This document shows positions 15,900 to 24,600 of a stretch of 64,000 nucleotides of DNA, one piece after another. Both the position numbers and the translations under genes were made by a program. The notes under the pieces were generated by a model. The model made no database searches. It had not been told where the DNA came from and was given only the letters and a program-made list of their open reading frames with translations. Source of the DNA: Steroidobacteraceae bacterium (lineage in GTDB: Bacteria; Pseudomonadota; Gammaproteobacteria; Steroidobacterales; Steroidobacteraceae); the NCBI GenBank assembly GCA_025458905.1, contig JALORN010000005.1:82240-146239 (forward strand), in the 5' to 3' direction. Numbering within the stretch: position 1 is the first letter of the stretch; the number at the start of each line of letters is the position of its first letter.

Positions 15900-18452
15900 A
15901 TGTCCAAGCTCAAGGTGATGTTCGCGGGCGCCGCCTGCGTGCTCGCGCCAGCGATGCCGCTCGCGGTGGCCCAGGAGGAACCTGCCGCCCAAGGCGGTGT
16001 CGAGGAGGTCGTCGTCACGGCGCGCAAGCGCGAGGAAAGCCTGCAGGAGATCCCGATCGCGATCTCCGCGCTCAGCGGCGAGCAGATCGAGGCGCGCGGC
16101 ATCACTCGGCTCGAAGAGCTGACCCTGCAGGTCGCGGGCGTGCAGTTCCACTCGCTGGGCCTCGCGATCCCGGGCCGGGTCAACAGCTCGATCCGCTTCC
16201 GCGGCATGGACGTCAACAGCCAGGTGCCGACGTTCCAGCTCGGCACGCTGTTCGTCGACGGCATCTACGTGCTCGGGGGCGTGCACTCGATCCCGCTCGA
16301 CGACATCGAGCGCGTCGAGGTGGTCAAGGGGCCACAGTCGGCCTACTTCGGCCGCAACACCTTCGGCGGGGCGATCAACTACATCTCCAAGCAGCCGCAG
16401 ATGGAGGAATTCGGCGTCGAGGGGCGGGTGCTCGGCGCGGAGTACGAAGAGTACGAGTTGTCGGGCGCGGTCACCGGGCCGATCATCCCCGGCAAGCTCG
16501 CGTTCCGCGTCGGCGGCCGCATCTACGAGACGGGCGGCATGTGGACTGCGACCGACGGCGGCCGGCTCGGCGAGCAGAGCACGAAGTCGTACCAGGCCGC
16601 GCTCAAGGCCACGCCGGTCGAGGGGCTGACGCTCAACCTGCGCTACTTCACGGCCACCGACGAGGACGGCCCCGCGGCAGGCGGTGCCATTCCGGGCCGA
16701 CTGAACGACAGCTGCAACCGCGCGCCGGTGACGATCGGCGGCCAGACGGTGCGCGTCGGCTGGTTCTGCGGCGACGTGCCGGAGCAGGGCCGCGCGATCT
16801 CCGCGATCGGCACGACGCGGATCGTCGACAGCAACACGCTGACCGTCTCGCCGCGCGCGCTGCCCGCGACCGGCAACGCCAATTTTCTCCTCGAGCAGCT
16901 GATCCAGCGTCCGCTGCCGGCGGTGCTCGCCGGCAAGGTGCCGACGCTCGACGGGCTCGACCTCGAGCGCGAGGTCGAGCGTTTCTCGGCAACCGTGGGC
17001 TACGAGTTCGGCGATGGCTGGAACGTGGAGGCCGTCTACGGCGACAACACGCTGCGTGCCAACTGGGTGCGCGACTTCAACTTCACGGCCTTCGACAACG
17101 CCTACTCTCGCGATCCGCAGTACAGCACCGACGAGTCCTGGGAGCTGCGCCTCACCTCGCCACAGGACCGGCGGCTGCGCTGGCAGGTCGGGTACAACCG
17201 CTACGAGCAGCGATTCGTCTCGTCGGCGACCGGCGGCGACGCGCTGTTCCTGTGCATAGACTCGGTGCCCGGCGTAACCATCGGCGGCTGCCGGCCGAAC
17301 ACGCCGCCGGGCGCGGGATTCTTCTTCTCGCCGAACGGCCTCGCCAACACGGACCAGGTCGAGACCGAGGGGTATTTCGCCGGTGCGACCTTCGACTTCA
17401 CGGACCAGTGGTCCGTCAGCGCCGAGGGCCGCTACCAGAAGGACAGTTTCCGTCGCGGTCTCACGACGTTCCAGGACGTCGCCGACGACCGCTTCCTGCC
17501 GCGCGTGATCCTGCAGTGGAAGCCCACCGAGGGCACGAACCTGTACGCCTCCTATGCACTCGGGCTGCTGCAGGGCGAGATCAACCAGCTGGTCGTCGAC
17601 GCCGACGCGCGCGAGCGCGCTGCGTTCGACGCGTTCGGCGCCGCCGGATCGGTGCCGCCCGAGGAGCTCGCCAGCTACGAGATCGGCTGGAAGCAGGAGT
17701 TCCTGGACCGCCGCCTGCTGCTCAACACCGCGTTCTACTACGGCGACTGGACCAACAAGAAGGTGCGCCAGGTCGTCGCCGTGCAGTTCACCTGCGGCGA
17801 TTTCCCGGTACCGATCGGCACGCAGGGCTGCCGCCCGGGGCTCGGCGAGGGCAACGTCGGCGAGCCGGCCCGCAACCCCAATGGGACGCCGGTGTTCAAC
17901 AACTCCAACGTGGTCTCGGCCTTCGACGCGAGGATCTGGGGTGCCGAGTTCGAATGGACGGCGGCCCCGACCGAGCGGCTGCGGCTCGGTGGTGCGCTGA
18001 CCTGGGCGCGCAGCGAGATGAAGGAGGGCCTGTTCCTCACCATCGAGCGGATCGCCGGCTCGGCCGACATCAAGGGCAAGCAGAACCCACGCTTCCCGGA
18101 GTGGTCGGGTTCGGTCAACGCCGAGTACAGCGCGCCACTCGCGGGCGAGTGGTCGTGGTTCGTCCGCGGCGACGCGAACTACTTCGGCGAGACCTTCGTC
18201 GACCTCGACAACCTCGCGACCTGCAAGGCCTACACCCTCGCCAACGGCGGAGTCGGCGTGAGCCGCGGCGGCACGCGCATCGAGCTGTTCGCGCGCAACC
18301 TGTTCGACGATGACAGCTGGGCGGCCTGCGCGCGCTTCCTCGAGTTCGACATCCCGCAGGACGGCGCCGGGAATCCCAACACCTACATGACGACGATCGT
18401 CGCGCCGCAGATGAAGCGCCAGCTCGGCCTGCGCGCCTCGTTCCGGTTCTGA
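15900..18452 (+). CDS. TonB-dependent outer-membrane receptor
   Basis: An 850-residue outer-membrane protein. The ATG at 15900 follows an AAGGGGG ribosome-binding site and gives a signal peptide ending AMPLAVAQ. The mature start EEVVVTARKREESLQEIPIAI is the TonB-box/plug pattern of receptors common in Nevskiales- and Sphingomonas-like bacteria. The plug contains IERVEVVKGPQSAYFGRNTFGGAINY, and the chain ends in an aromatic Phe after RASFRF, as needed for barrel assembly. It should import a siderophore, carbohydrate or other large nutrient in a TonB-driven way. No dedicated inner-membrane transporter is adjacent. The divergent SUMF1-like pair may be functionally linked. Confidence 0.92.
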   Translation: MSKLKVMFAGAACVLAPAMPLAVAQEEPAAQGGVEEVVVTARKREESLQEIPIAISALSGEQIEARGITRLEELTLQVAGVQFHSLGLAIPGRVNSSIRFRGMDVNSQVPTFQLGTLFVDGIYVLGGVHSIPLDDIERVEVVKGPQSAYFGRNTFGGAINYISKQPQMEEFGVEGRVLGAEYEEYELSGAVTGPIIPGKLAFRVGGRIYETGGMWTATDGGRLGEQSTKSYQAALKATPVEGLTLNLRYFTATDEDGPAAGGAIPGRLNDSCNRAPVTIGGQTVRVGWFCGDVPEQGRAISAIGTTRIVDSNTLTVSPRALPATGNANFLLEQLIQRPLPAVLAGKVPTLDGLDLEREVERFSATVGYEFGDGWNVEAVYGDNTLRANWVRDFNFTAFDNAYSRDPQYSTDESWELRLTSPQDRRLRWQVGYNRYEQRFVSSATGGDALFLCIDSVPGVTIGGCRPNTPPGAGFFFSPNGLANTDQVETEGYFAGATFDFTDQWSVSAEGRYQKDSFRRGLTTFQDVADDRFLPRVILQWKPTEGTNLYASYALGLLQGEINQLVVDADARERAAFDAFGAAGSVPPEELASYEIGWKQEFLDRRLLLNTAFYYGDWTNKKVRQVVAVQFTCGDFPVPIGTQGCRPGLGEGNVGEPARNPNGTPVFNNSNVVSAFDARIWGAEFEWTAAPTERLRLGGALTWARSEMKEGLFLTIERIAGSADIKGKQNPRFPEWSGSVNAEYSAPLAGEWSWFVRGDANYFGETFVDLDNLATCKAYTLANGGVGVSRGGTRIELFARNLFDDDSWAACARFLEFDIPQDGAGNPNTYMTTIVAPQMKRQLGLRASFRF

Positions 18453-18458
18453 AGGCCC

Positions 18459-18491
18459 GCGGCGGGCGCCCCTCCCGGGGGTGCCCGCCGC
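18459..18491 (+). terminator. Strong GC hairpin after the TonB receptor
   Basis: GCGGCGGGC at 18459-18467 pairs with GCCCGCCGC at 18483-18491, extended inward by a G-T pair and several G-C pairs around a loop of about four bases. It begins seven bases after the receptor stop and lies between convergent genes. No T-tract follows, so it may be a terminator or a 3'-end stabiliser rather than a classical intrinsic terminator. Confidence 0.45.
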
Positions 18492-18515
18492 GACGCGAGG
18501 CCGCGGACGACGCGA

Positions 18516-18923
18516 TCAGCCGGCCTTGCGGCCGGCATTCGGGCCGTACTTCATGTCGACGTGGCAGATGTGCGAGCGCAGCCACAGCGACAGGAAGTCG
18601 AAGAAGGCCTTCTCGACCCGGCCGTCCCCCGCCTCGAAGCGCGCGACGTGCGCCGTGAAGTCGGCGAGCAGCTTGGCGTGTATCGCCTTGTGGGTCCGCA
18701 GGTCTGCATAGCCGATCGACTCGAGGTAGGCCTCCTCGCCCTTGAAGTGCCGGACGGTGGCGTCGGCGAGCTTCCTGAACAGCCCCTGCAGCTCGGCCTT
18801 GCCGGCGCCCGCTCCGGCGCGGTCGTGGATGTCGTTCATCAGGCCGACCAGCACACGGTGCTCGTCGTTCATCCGTGCGACCCCGACGTCGAAGCGGATC
18901 GGATCCCAGGCAAGTACGGTCAT
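18516..18923 (-). CDS. Bacteriohemerythrin
   Basis: A 135-residue four-helix protein with a complete diiron site: His22, His59, Glu63, His78, His82, His118 and Asp123, matching the H, HxxxE, HxxxH, HxxxxD pattern of bacteriohemerythrin almost residue for residue. I chose the ATG at 18923 because it gives the family start (VLAWDPIRFDVGVARMNDEH); the frame continues 12 codons further upstream. It binds O2 reversibly and probably carries, stores or senses oxygen in the cytoplasm. It stands alone between the TonB receptor, which converges on it, and the thr operon, which diverges from it. Confidence 0.93.
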   Translation of the reverse strand: MTVLAWDPIRFDVGVARMNDEHRVLVGLMNDIHDRAGAGAGKAELQGLFRKLADATVRHFKGEEAYLESIGYADLRTHKAIHAKLLADFTAHVARFEAGDGRVEKAFFDFLSLWLRSHICHVDMKYGPNAGRKAG

Positions 18924-19114
18924 GGCGCGCGTACCGAGTGGTGGTTCCCAGCGGCTCATCGGCCGCGGCGCGCCCCGCTGGATGAGGGCTTGTACCTAGC
19001 GCCTCGCAGGGCACGGAGCGTGACGGGCGTCACGCGCGATGCGCGCGGGCACGCCCGGTGCCGTCGCCGGCTGGCGACGCGCTGCACCCGCCAGGGCGAA
19101 CGCACGGGACGCGC

Positions 19115-19142
19115 TTGCGCCGGGGCGTAGCGCACCTATAGA
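19115..19142 (+). promoter_or_regulatory. Candidate sigma-70 promoter for thrABC
   Basis: TTGCGC at 19115-19120 and TATAGA at 19137-19142 are separated by 16 bases, about 38 bases ahead of the thrA start. The short leader that follows shows no Thr/Ile-rich leader peptide, so attenuation of the E. coli kind is not visible. Assignment rests on hexamer resemblance only. Confidence 0.35.
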
Positions 19143-19179
19143 GTCCCACGGTTTGATACCCCTGGGTCCGTCGAAATCC

Positions 19180-21666
19180 ATGCCTGCCCCGTCCACCGCC
19201 TGGGTCGTCCACAAGTTCGGCGGCTCCAGCGTCGCCGATGCCGAGTGCTTCCGGCGCGTCGCCGCGATCCTCGAATCCCAGCCCGCCGGCCGCCTCGGCG
19301 TGGTGCTGTCCGCCTGCAAGGGCGTGACCGACGCGCTGCTCGGGCTGGTGGCGCAGGCCGAGGCCCAGGACCCGGCCTACCGTGGCGGGCTCGAGGCGCT
19401 GCGGGCGCGTCACGCGGCGATCGCCGAGGCGCTGCTGCCGCCCGAGGCGTCGCGCCTCTACATGGCGGCGTTCGATCGTGACTGCCACGACCTCGAGGGC
19501 ATCCTGCACACCGTACGGCTGACGCGCTCGGCGGCGCGCAACGTGGTCGACTTGATCGCCGGCTATGGCGAGATCTGGTCGACGCGCCTGTTCCGCGAGT
19601 TCTACGAGCGCCAGTCGCGTCGCCCCGGCGAGGTCCGCTGGGTCGATGCGCGCGAGGTCGTCGTGGTCGAGTGGGGGCCGCTCGGCCCGGCAGTGGAGTG
19701 GACGGGCTCGCGCGAGCGGCTGCAGCGCCTCGTGCCCGCCGGTTTCGACGGCACGCTGGTGATCACCGGCTTCATCGCCTCCGATCGCCGCGGGGTGCAG
19801 ACCACGCTCGGCCGCAACGGCAGCGACTTCTCGGGCTCGATCTTCGGCGCGCTGCTCGATGCCGCGGCCATCCACATCTGGACCGACGTCGACGGCGTGC
19901 TGTCGGCCGATCCGCGCCGCGTGCCCGACGCGCAGGTCATCGATTCCCTCTCCTACAGCGAGGCGATGGAACTCGCCTACTTCGGCGCCAAGGTGATCCA
20001 TCCGCAGACCATGGCCCCGGCCGTCGGCCGCGAGATCCCGATCTGGATCCGCAACACCTTCGCGCCCGACCACCCGGCGACGCTGATCTGCGCCCGGCCG
20101 GAGTCGCGGCTCGCGGTCAAGGGCATCACCACGATCGAGAACGTCGCCCTGATCAACCTCGAGGGGGCCGGCATGATCGGCGTGCCGGGCACGGCGCACC
20201 GCCTGTTCGGCGCCCTGCGCGAGGAGGGTGTCTCGGTCATCCTGATCTCCCAGGGCAGCTCGGAGCACTCGATCTGCTGCGCCGTGCCACTCGAGCAGGC
20301 GCAGCGCGCCGCCGAAGTCGTGCGTGCCGCGTTCGCGCGCGAGCTCGACGGCGGCCAGATCCAGTCGGTCGAACTCGACCCGGACCTCGCGATCCTCGCG
20401 GTCGTCGGCGACGGGATGGCGGGCATCCCGGGCATCGCCGGCAAGGTCTTCAATGCCCTCGGCAGCGCCGCGGTCAACGTGCGGGCCATCGCCCAGGGCG
20501 CCTCGGAGCGCAACATCTCGGTGGTCGTGCCGCGCAAGGCCACCACTCGCGCGCTGCGTGCCGTGCATGCGAGCTTCTATCTCTCGCCGCACACGCTCTC
20601 GATAGGCGTGATCGGGCCGGGTACGGTCGGGCGCGTCCTGCTCGACCAGATCGCCTCGCAGAGCGAGCGGCTGCGGCGCGACTTCAAGCTCGACCTGCGG
20701 GTTCGCGGCATCCTCTCATCGCGCAAGATGCTGCTGTCGGAGAAGGGCGTGAACCTCGCGGCCTGGCAGGACGAATTCGGGCGCGCCGCCGCGCCGTCGG
20801 ACCTCGCACGCTTCGTCGAGCACGTCGGCGCCGACTACCTGCCGCACCGCGTGATCATCGACTGCACCGCGAGCGGCGAGGTCGCGCGGCACTACGCCAC
20901 CTGGCTCGCGGCGGGCATCCACGTCGTCACCCCGAACAAGAAGGCCAACAGTGCCGACCTGCCGTCCTGGCGGGCGTTGCAGGAGGCGCGTCGTGCCGGG
21001 GGCAGCCACTACCTCTACGAGGCGACCGTCGGCGCCGGACTGCCGGTGATCCAGACGGTGCGCGACCTGCGCGAGACCGGTGACGAGGTGACCAGCATCG
21101 AGGGCATCTTCTCGGGCACGCTCGCCTACCTCTTCAACGTCTACGACGGCAGCCGCGAGTTCAGCGACATCGTCCGCGAGGCCAAGCAGCGCGGCTACAC
21201 CGAGCCGGACCCGCGTGACGACCTTTCCGGCACCGACGTGGCCCGCAAGCTCATCATCCTCGGCCGCGAGATCGGCATGGAGCTCGAGCTCGGCGACGTG
21301 CGCGTCGAGAGTCTGGTGCCTGCGGGGCTCGAGAACTGCTCGATCGACGAGTTCATGTCGCGCCTCCCGGAGCACGATGCGGCGATGCGCCGGCGCTTCG
21401 AGGCCGCGCGCGCCGCCGGCAAGGTGCTGCGCTACGTCGGCCGGCTCGGCGCCGATGGCGCGGCGACCGTGGGCGTGGTCGAGCTCGAGGCGAAGCACGC
21501 CTTCGCCAACATCGCGCTCACCGACAACGTGGTGCGCTTCGCGACCGCGCGCTACTGCAACAACCCGCTGATCGTGCAGGGACCCGGGGCGGGTCCCGAG
21601 GTCACCGCCGGCGGCATCTTCGGCGACCTGCTGCGCCTCTCGGCCTACCTCGGGGCGCGCCTGTGA
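19180..21666 (+). CDS. thrA: Bifunctional aspartokinase / homoserine dehydrogenase
   Basis: An 828-residue fusion of normal ThrA length. The aspartokinase part opens with KFGGSSVAD at residues 12-20 and includes TLGRNGSDFSG and WTDVDGVLSADPR. Two ACT-type segments follow (residues about 320-460, for example VSVILISQGSSEHSICCAV). The homoserine dehydrogenase part starts near residue 475 with IGVIGPGTVGRVLLDQI and contains TPNKKANS and IEGIFSGTLAYLFN. It catalyses the first and third steps from aspartate to threonine and methionine and is probably feedback-inhibited by threonine through the ACT domains. The start ATG at 19180 is close to the kinase motif. Its stop overlaps thrB by four bases. 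Confidence 0.95.
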   Translation: MPAPSTAWVVHKFGGSSVADAECFRRVAAILESQPAGRLGVVLSACKGVTDALLGLVAQAEAQDPAYRGGLEALRARHAAIAEALLPPEASRLYMAAFDRDCHDLEGILHTVRLTRSAARNVVDLIAGYGEIWSTRLFREFYERQSRRPGEVRWVDAREVVVVEWGPLGPAVEWTGSRERLQRLVPAGFDGTLVITGFIASDRRGVQTTLGRNGSDFSGSIFGALLDAAAIHIWTDVDGVLSADPRRVPDAQVIDSLSYSEAMELAYFGAKVIHPQTMAPAVGREIPIWIRNTFAPDHPATLICARPESRLAVKGITTIENVALINLEGAGMIGVPGTAHRLFGALREEGVSVILISQGSSEHSICCAVPLEQAQRAAEVVRAAFARELDGGQIQSVELDPDLAILAVVGDGMAGIPGIAGKVFNALGSAAVNVRAIAQGASERNISVVVPRKATTRALRAVHASFYLSPHTLSIGVIGPGTVGRVLLDQIASQSERLRRDFKLDLRVRGILSSRKMLLSEKGVNLAAWQDEFGRAAAPSDLARFVEHVGADYLPHRVIIDCTASGEVARHYATWLAAGIHVVTPNKKANSADLPSWRALQEARRAGGSHYLYEATVGAGLPVIQTVRDLRETGDEVTSIEGIFSGTLAYLFNVYDGSREFSDIVREAKQRGYTEPDPRDDLSGTDVARKLIILGREIGMELELGDVRVESLVPAGLENCSIDEFMSRLPEHDAAMRRRFEAARAAGKVLRYVGRLGADGAATVGVVELEAKHAFANIALTDNVVRFATARYCNNPLIVQGPGAGPEVTAGGIFGDLLRLSAYLGARL

Positions 21667-22598
21667 ACCTGGCGCGCGCCACGGCCTTCGCGCCGGCCTC
21701 GGTCGGCAACGTCGCGATCGGCTTCGACATCCTCGGCTTCGCGGTCGACGCGCTGGGCGACCGCATCACGGTCTCGCGTTCCGCGACGCCCGGGGTGCGG
21801 ATCAGCGGCTGCTCGGGCCTGCCGGTCGAACTGCCGACCGAACCCGAGCGCAACACCGCAGGACGCGCGCTGCTCGCGCTGAACGTCGCGGTGAAGCCTG
21901 ACTTCGGCTTCGAGATGCACATCGAGAAGGGGATCCCGCTCGGCTCCGGTCTCGGTGGCTCGGCGGCCTCGGCGGTGGGGGCGGTGGTGGCCGCGAACGC
22001 GCTGCTGCCTCGGCCGCTGCCGAAGATCGAACTGCTGAAGTTCGCGATGCAGGGCGAGGCGGTCGCGAGCGGCTCGCTGCACGTCGACAACATCGCGCCC
22101 TCGCTGTTCGGTGGCCTCGTGCTGACGGTCGGCATCGACCAGCCGCGCGTCAAGCAGATCCCGGTCCCGGCCGGGGTGATGGCGGTGATCGCGCATCCGC
22201 ACATGTTCCTCTCCACCAAGCAGGCGCGGGCGATCCTCAAGCGCGAGGTCGCGATGTCGGACTTCGTCTGGCAGACCGCCAACCTCGCGGGCTTCATCTC
22301 CGGGTGCTACACCAACGACCTCGACCTGATCCGCGAGGGCCTGAACGACGTCGTGATCGAGCCGCAGCGGCGGCAGCTGATCCCGGGCTTCTCCGCGGTG
22401 CGCAGCGCCGCCATCGCTGCCGGTGCGCTCGGCTGCTCGATCTCGGGAGCCGGCCCCACGATGTTCGCCTGGGTGCCACAGGCGCAGGCCGAGACGGTCC
22501 GCCAGGCCATGGTCGCCGAGTTCGCCCGCAACGGCGTCGAGACCGACCACTGGGTCGTGCCCGTGCAGTCGGCGGGCGCGCGCGTCGTCGAGGACTGA
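21663..22598 (+). CDS. thrB: Homoserine kinase
   Basis: A 311-residue GHMP kinase that phosphorylates homoserine in threonine synthesis. It starts with GTG overlapping the thrA stop (GTGA). The N-terminal SVGNVAIGFDILGFAV is the ThrB substrate motif, PLGSGLGGSAASAVGAV near residue 95 is the ATP-binding GHMP loop, and GCSISGAGPTMFAW near the end is GHMP motif 3. Length and motif order are ordinary. It is the second gene of thrABC and is followed by thrC after nine bases. Confidence 0.95.
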   Translation: MNLARATAFAPASVGNVAIGFDILGFAVDALGDRITVSRSATPGVRISGCSGLPVELPTEPERNTAGRALLALNVAVKPDFGFEMHIEKGIPLGSGLGGSAASAVGAVVAANALLPRPLPKIELLKFAMQGEAVASGSLHVDNIAPSLFGGLVLTVGIDQPRVKQIPVPAGVMAVIAHPHMFLSTKQARAILKREVAMSDFVWQTANLAGFISGCYTNDLDLIREGLNDVVIEPQRRQLIPGFSAVRSAAIAAGALGCSISGAGPTMFAWVPQAQAETVRQAMVAEFARNGVETDHWVVPVQSAGARVVED

Positions 22599-22607
22599 CG
22601 CCCGCCG

Positions 22608-23912
22608 ATGCAGTACCTCAGCACACGCGGCGACGTGCGCGGCGCCCTCGGCTTCGGCGAGGCACTGCGCCGCGGGCTCGCGCCCGACGGCGGCCTCTAC
22701 GTGCCGGCCTCCTGGCCTGTGCTGCATCCGCAGGACTTCGGCGACGAGCTCTCGCTGCCGGCGGTGGCTGCGCGGCTGATCGCGCCGTTCGCGGCCGGCG
22801 ATGCCGTGCTCGCGCCGGCGCTCGGCGGGATCGTCCGCGACGCGTTCGACTTCCCGGCCCCGGTCGTGCCGATCGGCGGCGATCCCGACCACGCCGTGCT
22901 GGAGCTGTTCCACGGGCCGACGGCCGCCTTCAAGGACTTTGGCGCGCGGTTCCTCGCCGCCTGCTTCCAGCGGCTGCGGCAGCCGTCGGACCTGCCGGTG
23001 AACATCCTCGTCGCCACCTCCGGCGACACCGGCGGCGCCGTCGCGGCCGCTTTCCACCGCCGTCCGGGGATGCAGGTTACTGTGCTGTTCCCGAAGGGGC
23101 TGGTGTCGCCCCTGCAGCAGCAGCAACTCACCTGCTGGGGCGACAACGTCCGCTCGCTCGCGGTGCGCGGCACGTTCGACGACTGCCAGGCGCTGGTCAA
23201 GCAAGCCTTCGTCGATCCGGGGATGCAGGCGCGATTCCAGCTCTCCTCCGCCAACAGCATCAACCTCGGCCGCCTGCTGCCGCAGGCGGTCTACTTCGCG
23301 GCGAGCAGCCTGGCGGCCTGGCGCCGCACCGGCCGGCCACTGTCGTTCATCGTGCCGAGCGGCAACCTCGGCCATGCCGTCGCCTGTTGCTGGACGCGTA
23401 CCGTCGGCCTGCCGGTCGGGCAGGTGATCCTCGCGCACAACGCCAATCGCACGGTGCCGGACTACCTCGACAGCGGCGAATGGCGCCCCCGCCCGAGCGT
23501 CGCGACGCTCGCCTCGGCGATGGACGTCGGCAACCCCTCCAACATGGAGCGGCTGCGGGCGCTGTATCCGGACGTCGGCGCGATGCGCGGCGCGCTCTCG
23601 GCCTGCAGCGTCGACGATGCCACCATCGCCGCGCGCATCCGTGCCGACTTCGAGCGCTACGGGCAGGTGTGGTGCCCGCACACCGCGATCGCGGCCGAGG
23701 CCTGGGCCCGCCTCCCGGACGAGGCGCGCGGCGGCGGGCCGTGGTGCATCGTCGCGACCGCGCATCCGGCCAAGTTCGCCGAGATCGTCGAGCCGCTGGT
23801 CGGCCGCAAGGTCGAGGTCCCGCCGTCGCTGCGGGCGCTGTACGAGCGGCCGTCGAGCTTCGCCGAGATCGACCCCGACCTGGCGGCGCTGCGCGCCGCG
23901 CTCGCCGGCTGA
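22608..23912 (+). CDS. thrC: Threonine synthase
   Basis: A 434-residue PLP enzyme that converts O-phosphohomoserine to threonine. It has the ThrC N-terminus MQYLSTRGD and APDGGLYVP. The PLP lysine is Lys109 in FHGPTAAFKDFGARFL, and the phosphate/PLP region VATSGDTGGAVAAAF follows. SGNLGHAVAC and MDVGNPSNMERL are also typical. Length matches the gammaproteobacterial form. It completes the thrABC operon, and the next gene, a NERD-domain protein, starts 32 bases downstream and may be co-transcribed. Confidence 0.95.
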   Translation: MQYLSTRGDVRGALGFGEALRRGLAPDGGLYVPASWPVLHPQDFGDELSLPAVAARLIAPFAAGDAVLAPALGGIVRDAFDFPAPVVPIGGDPDHAVLELFHGPTAAFKDFGARFLAACFQRLRQPSDLPVNILVATSGDTGGAVAAAFHRRPGMQVTVLFPKGLVSPLQQQQLTCWGDNVRSLAVRGTFDDCQALVKQAFVDPGMQARFQLSSANSINLGRLLPQAVYFAASSLAAWRRTGRPLSFIVPSGNLGHAVACCWTRTVGLPVGQVILAHNANRTVPDYLDSGEWRPRPSVATLASAMDVGNPSNMERLRALYPDVGAMRGALSACSVDDATIAARIRADFERYGQVWCPHTAIAAEAWARLPDEARGGGPWCIVATAHPAKFAEIVEPLVGRKVEVPPSLRALYERPSSFAEIDPDLAALRAALAG

Positions 23913-23944
23913 ATGGCGTCGGCCTCCCGCACGTGGATCCCTCG

Positions 23945-24526
23945 ATGACCCACCTCGTCGTCGCCGTCGTCGCAGTGCTCTCGGGGATCGGCATCGGGCT
24001 GCTGATCGCCTGGGGCTGGCGGCGCTATCGGCTGCGTCGCCAGCGCCTGGCGCTGGTGGCGCGCATCACCTCGGTGTCGGTGGACCATGTCCGCGACGTG
24101 CTCGTGCCCGACGGCAACGGTGGCGTGCTGCACCTCGACTTCGTGCTGCTGACGCCGCGCGGCATCCTGGTGATCGACCTGCGCGACGTCTCGGGCAACG
24201 TCTTCGGCTCCGACCAGATGAGCGACTGGACCGTGATGGACGGCGCGCAACGCTTCACGTTCACCAACCCGCAGAGCGCGCTGTACGACCGGGTCGCCGC
24301 GGTGCGCACGATCGCCGGCAGCGTGCCGGTCGAGGGCCGCATCGTGTTCACGCGGCGCGCCGTGTTCCCGAAGGGCCTGCCGCGCTTCACGCTCGGCGAG
24401 GACTCGATGCTCAGCGACTACCCGCTCGGCGACCGCGCCGTCGCCGAGCAGGCGGCGCGGCCGTTCCGTGCCGACTGGGACACGCTGAAGGCGCAGCTGG
24501 CGCCGAGCCCGCTCGCCAAGGCCTGA
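23945..24526 (+). CDS. Membrane-anchored NERD-domain-like protein
   Basis: A 193-residue protein. Residues 3-24 (HLVVAVVAVLSGIGIGLLIAWGW) form an N-terminal membrane anchor followed by an Arg-rich stop-transfer. The soluble part contains HLDFVLLTPRGILVIDLRD, then W and an FTFTNP segment, which resembles the NERD (nuclease-related) domain: a buried D, the G-I-V-I-D/E strand and the N-P-Q turn. NERD proteins are often tied to nucleic-acid handling, but catalytic residues are not certain here. It follows thrC by 32 bases and precedes a likely terminator, so it may ride on the thr transcript. Confidence 0.72.
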   Translation: MTHLVVAVVAVLSGIGIGLLIAWGWRRYRLRRQRLALVARITSVSVDHVRDVLVPDGNGGVLHLDFVLLTPRGILVIDLRDVSGNVFGSDQMSDWTVMDGAQRFTFTNPQSALYDRVAAVRTIAGSVPVEGRIVFTRRAVFPKGLPRFTLGEDSMLSDYPLGDRAVAEQAARPFRADWDTLKAQLAPSPLAKA

Positions 24527-24554
24527 GCCCGCAGCGCTTGCCGGGCGGTTTTCT
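24527..24554 (+). terminator. Probable intrinsic terminator after the thr operon
   Basis: GCCCG at 24527-24531 can pair with CGGGC at 24542-24546, with a short extension around a small loop, followed by GGTTTTCT. The 74-base gap between this gene and the convergent tatD is strikingly A+T-richer than its surroundings. Stem length is modest, so this is a moderate call. Confidence 0.42.
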
Positions 24555-24600
24555 CCGTCCCTAAAAAGCAGCCATTTATCAGTATCTTAAGGGTTAAATC

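Noticed and set aside
18924..19179. Threonine attenuator or riboswitch ahead of thrA
   Set aside because: The 256-base gap contains no Thr/Ile-rich leader peptide and no recognisable riboswitch core; only a modest promoter match is supportable.
21645..23765. 706-residue frame antisense to thrB and thrC
   Set aside because: It has no motifs, and the opposite strand encodes unambiguous ThrB and ThrC with all active-site residues.
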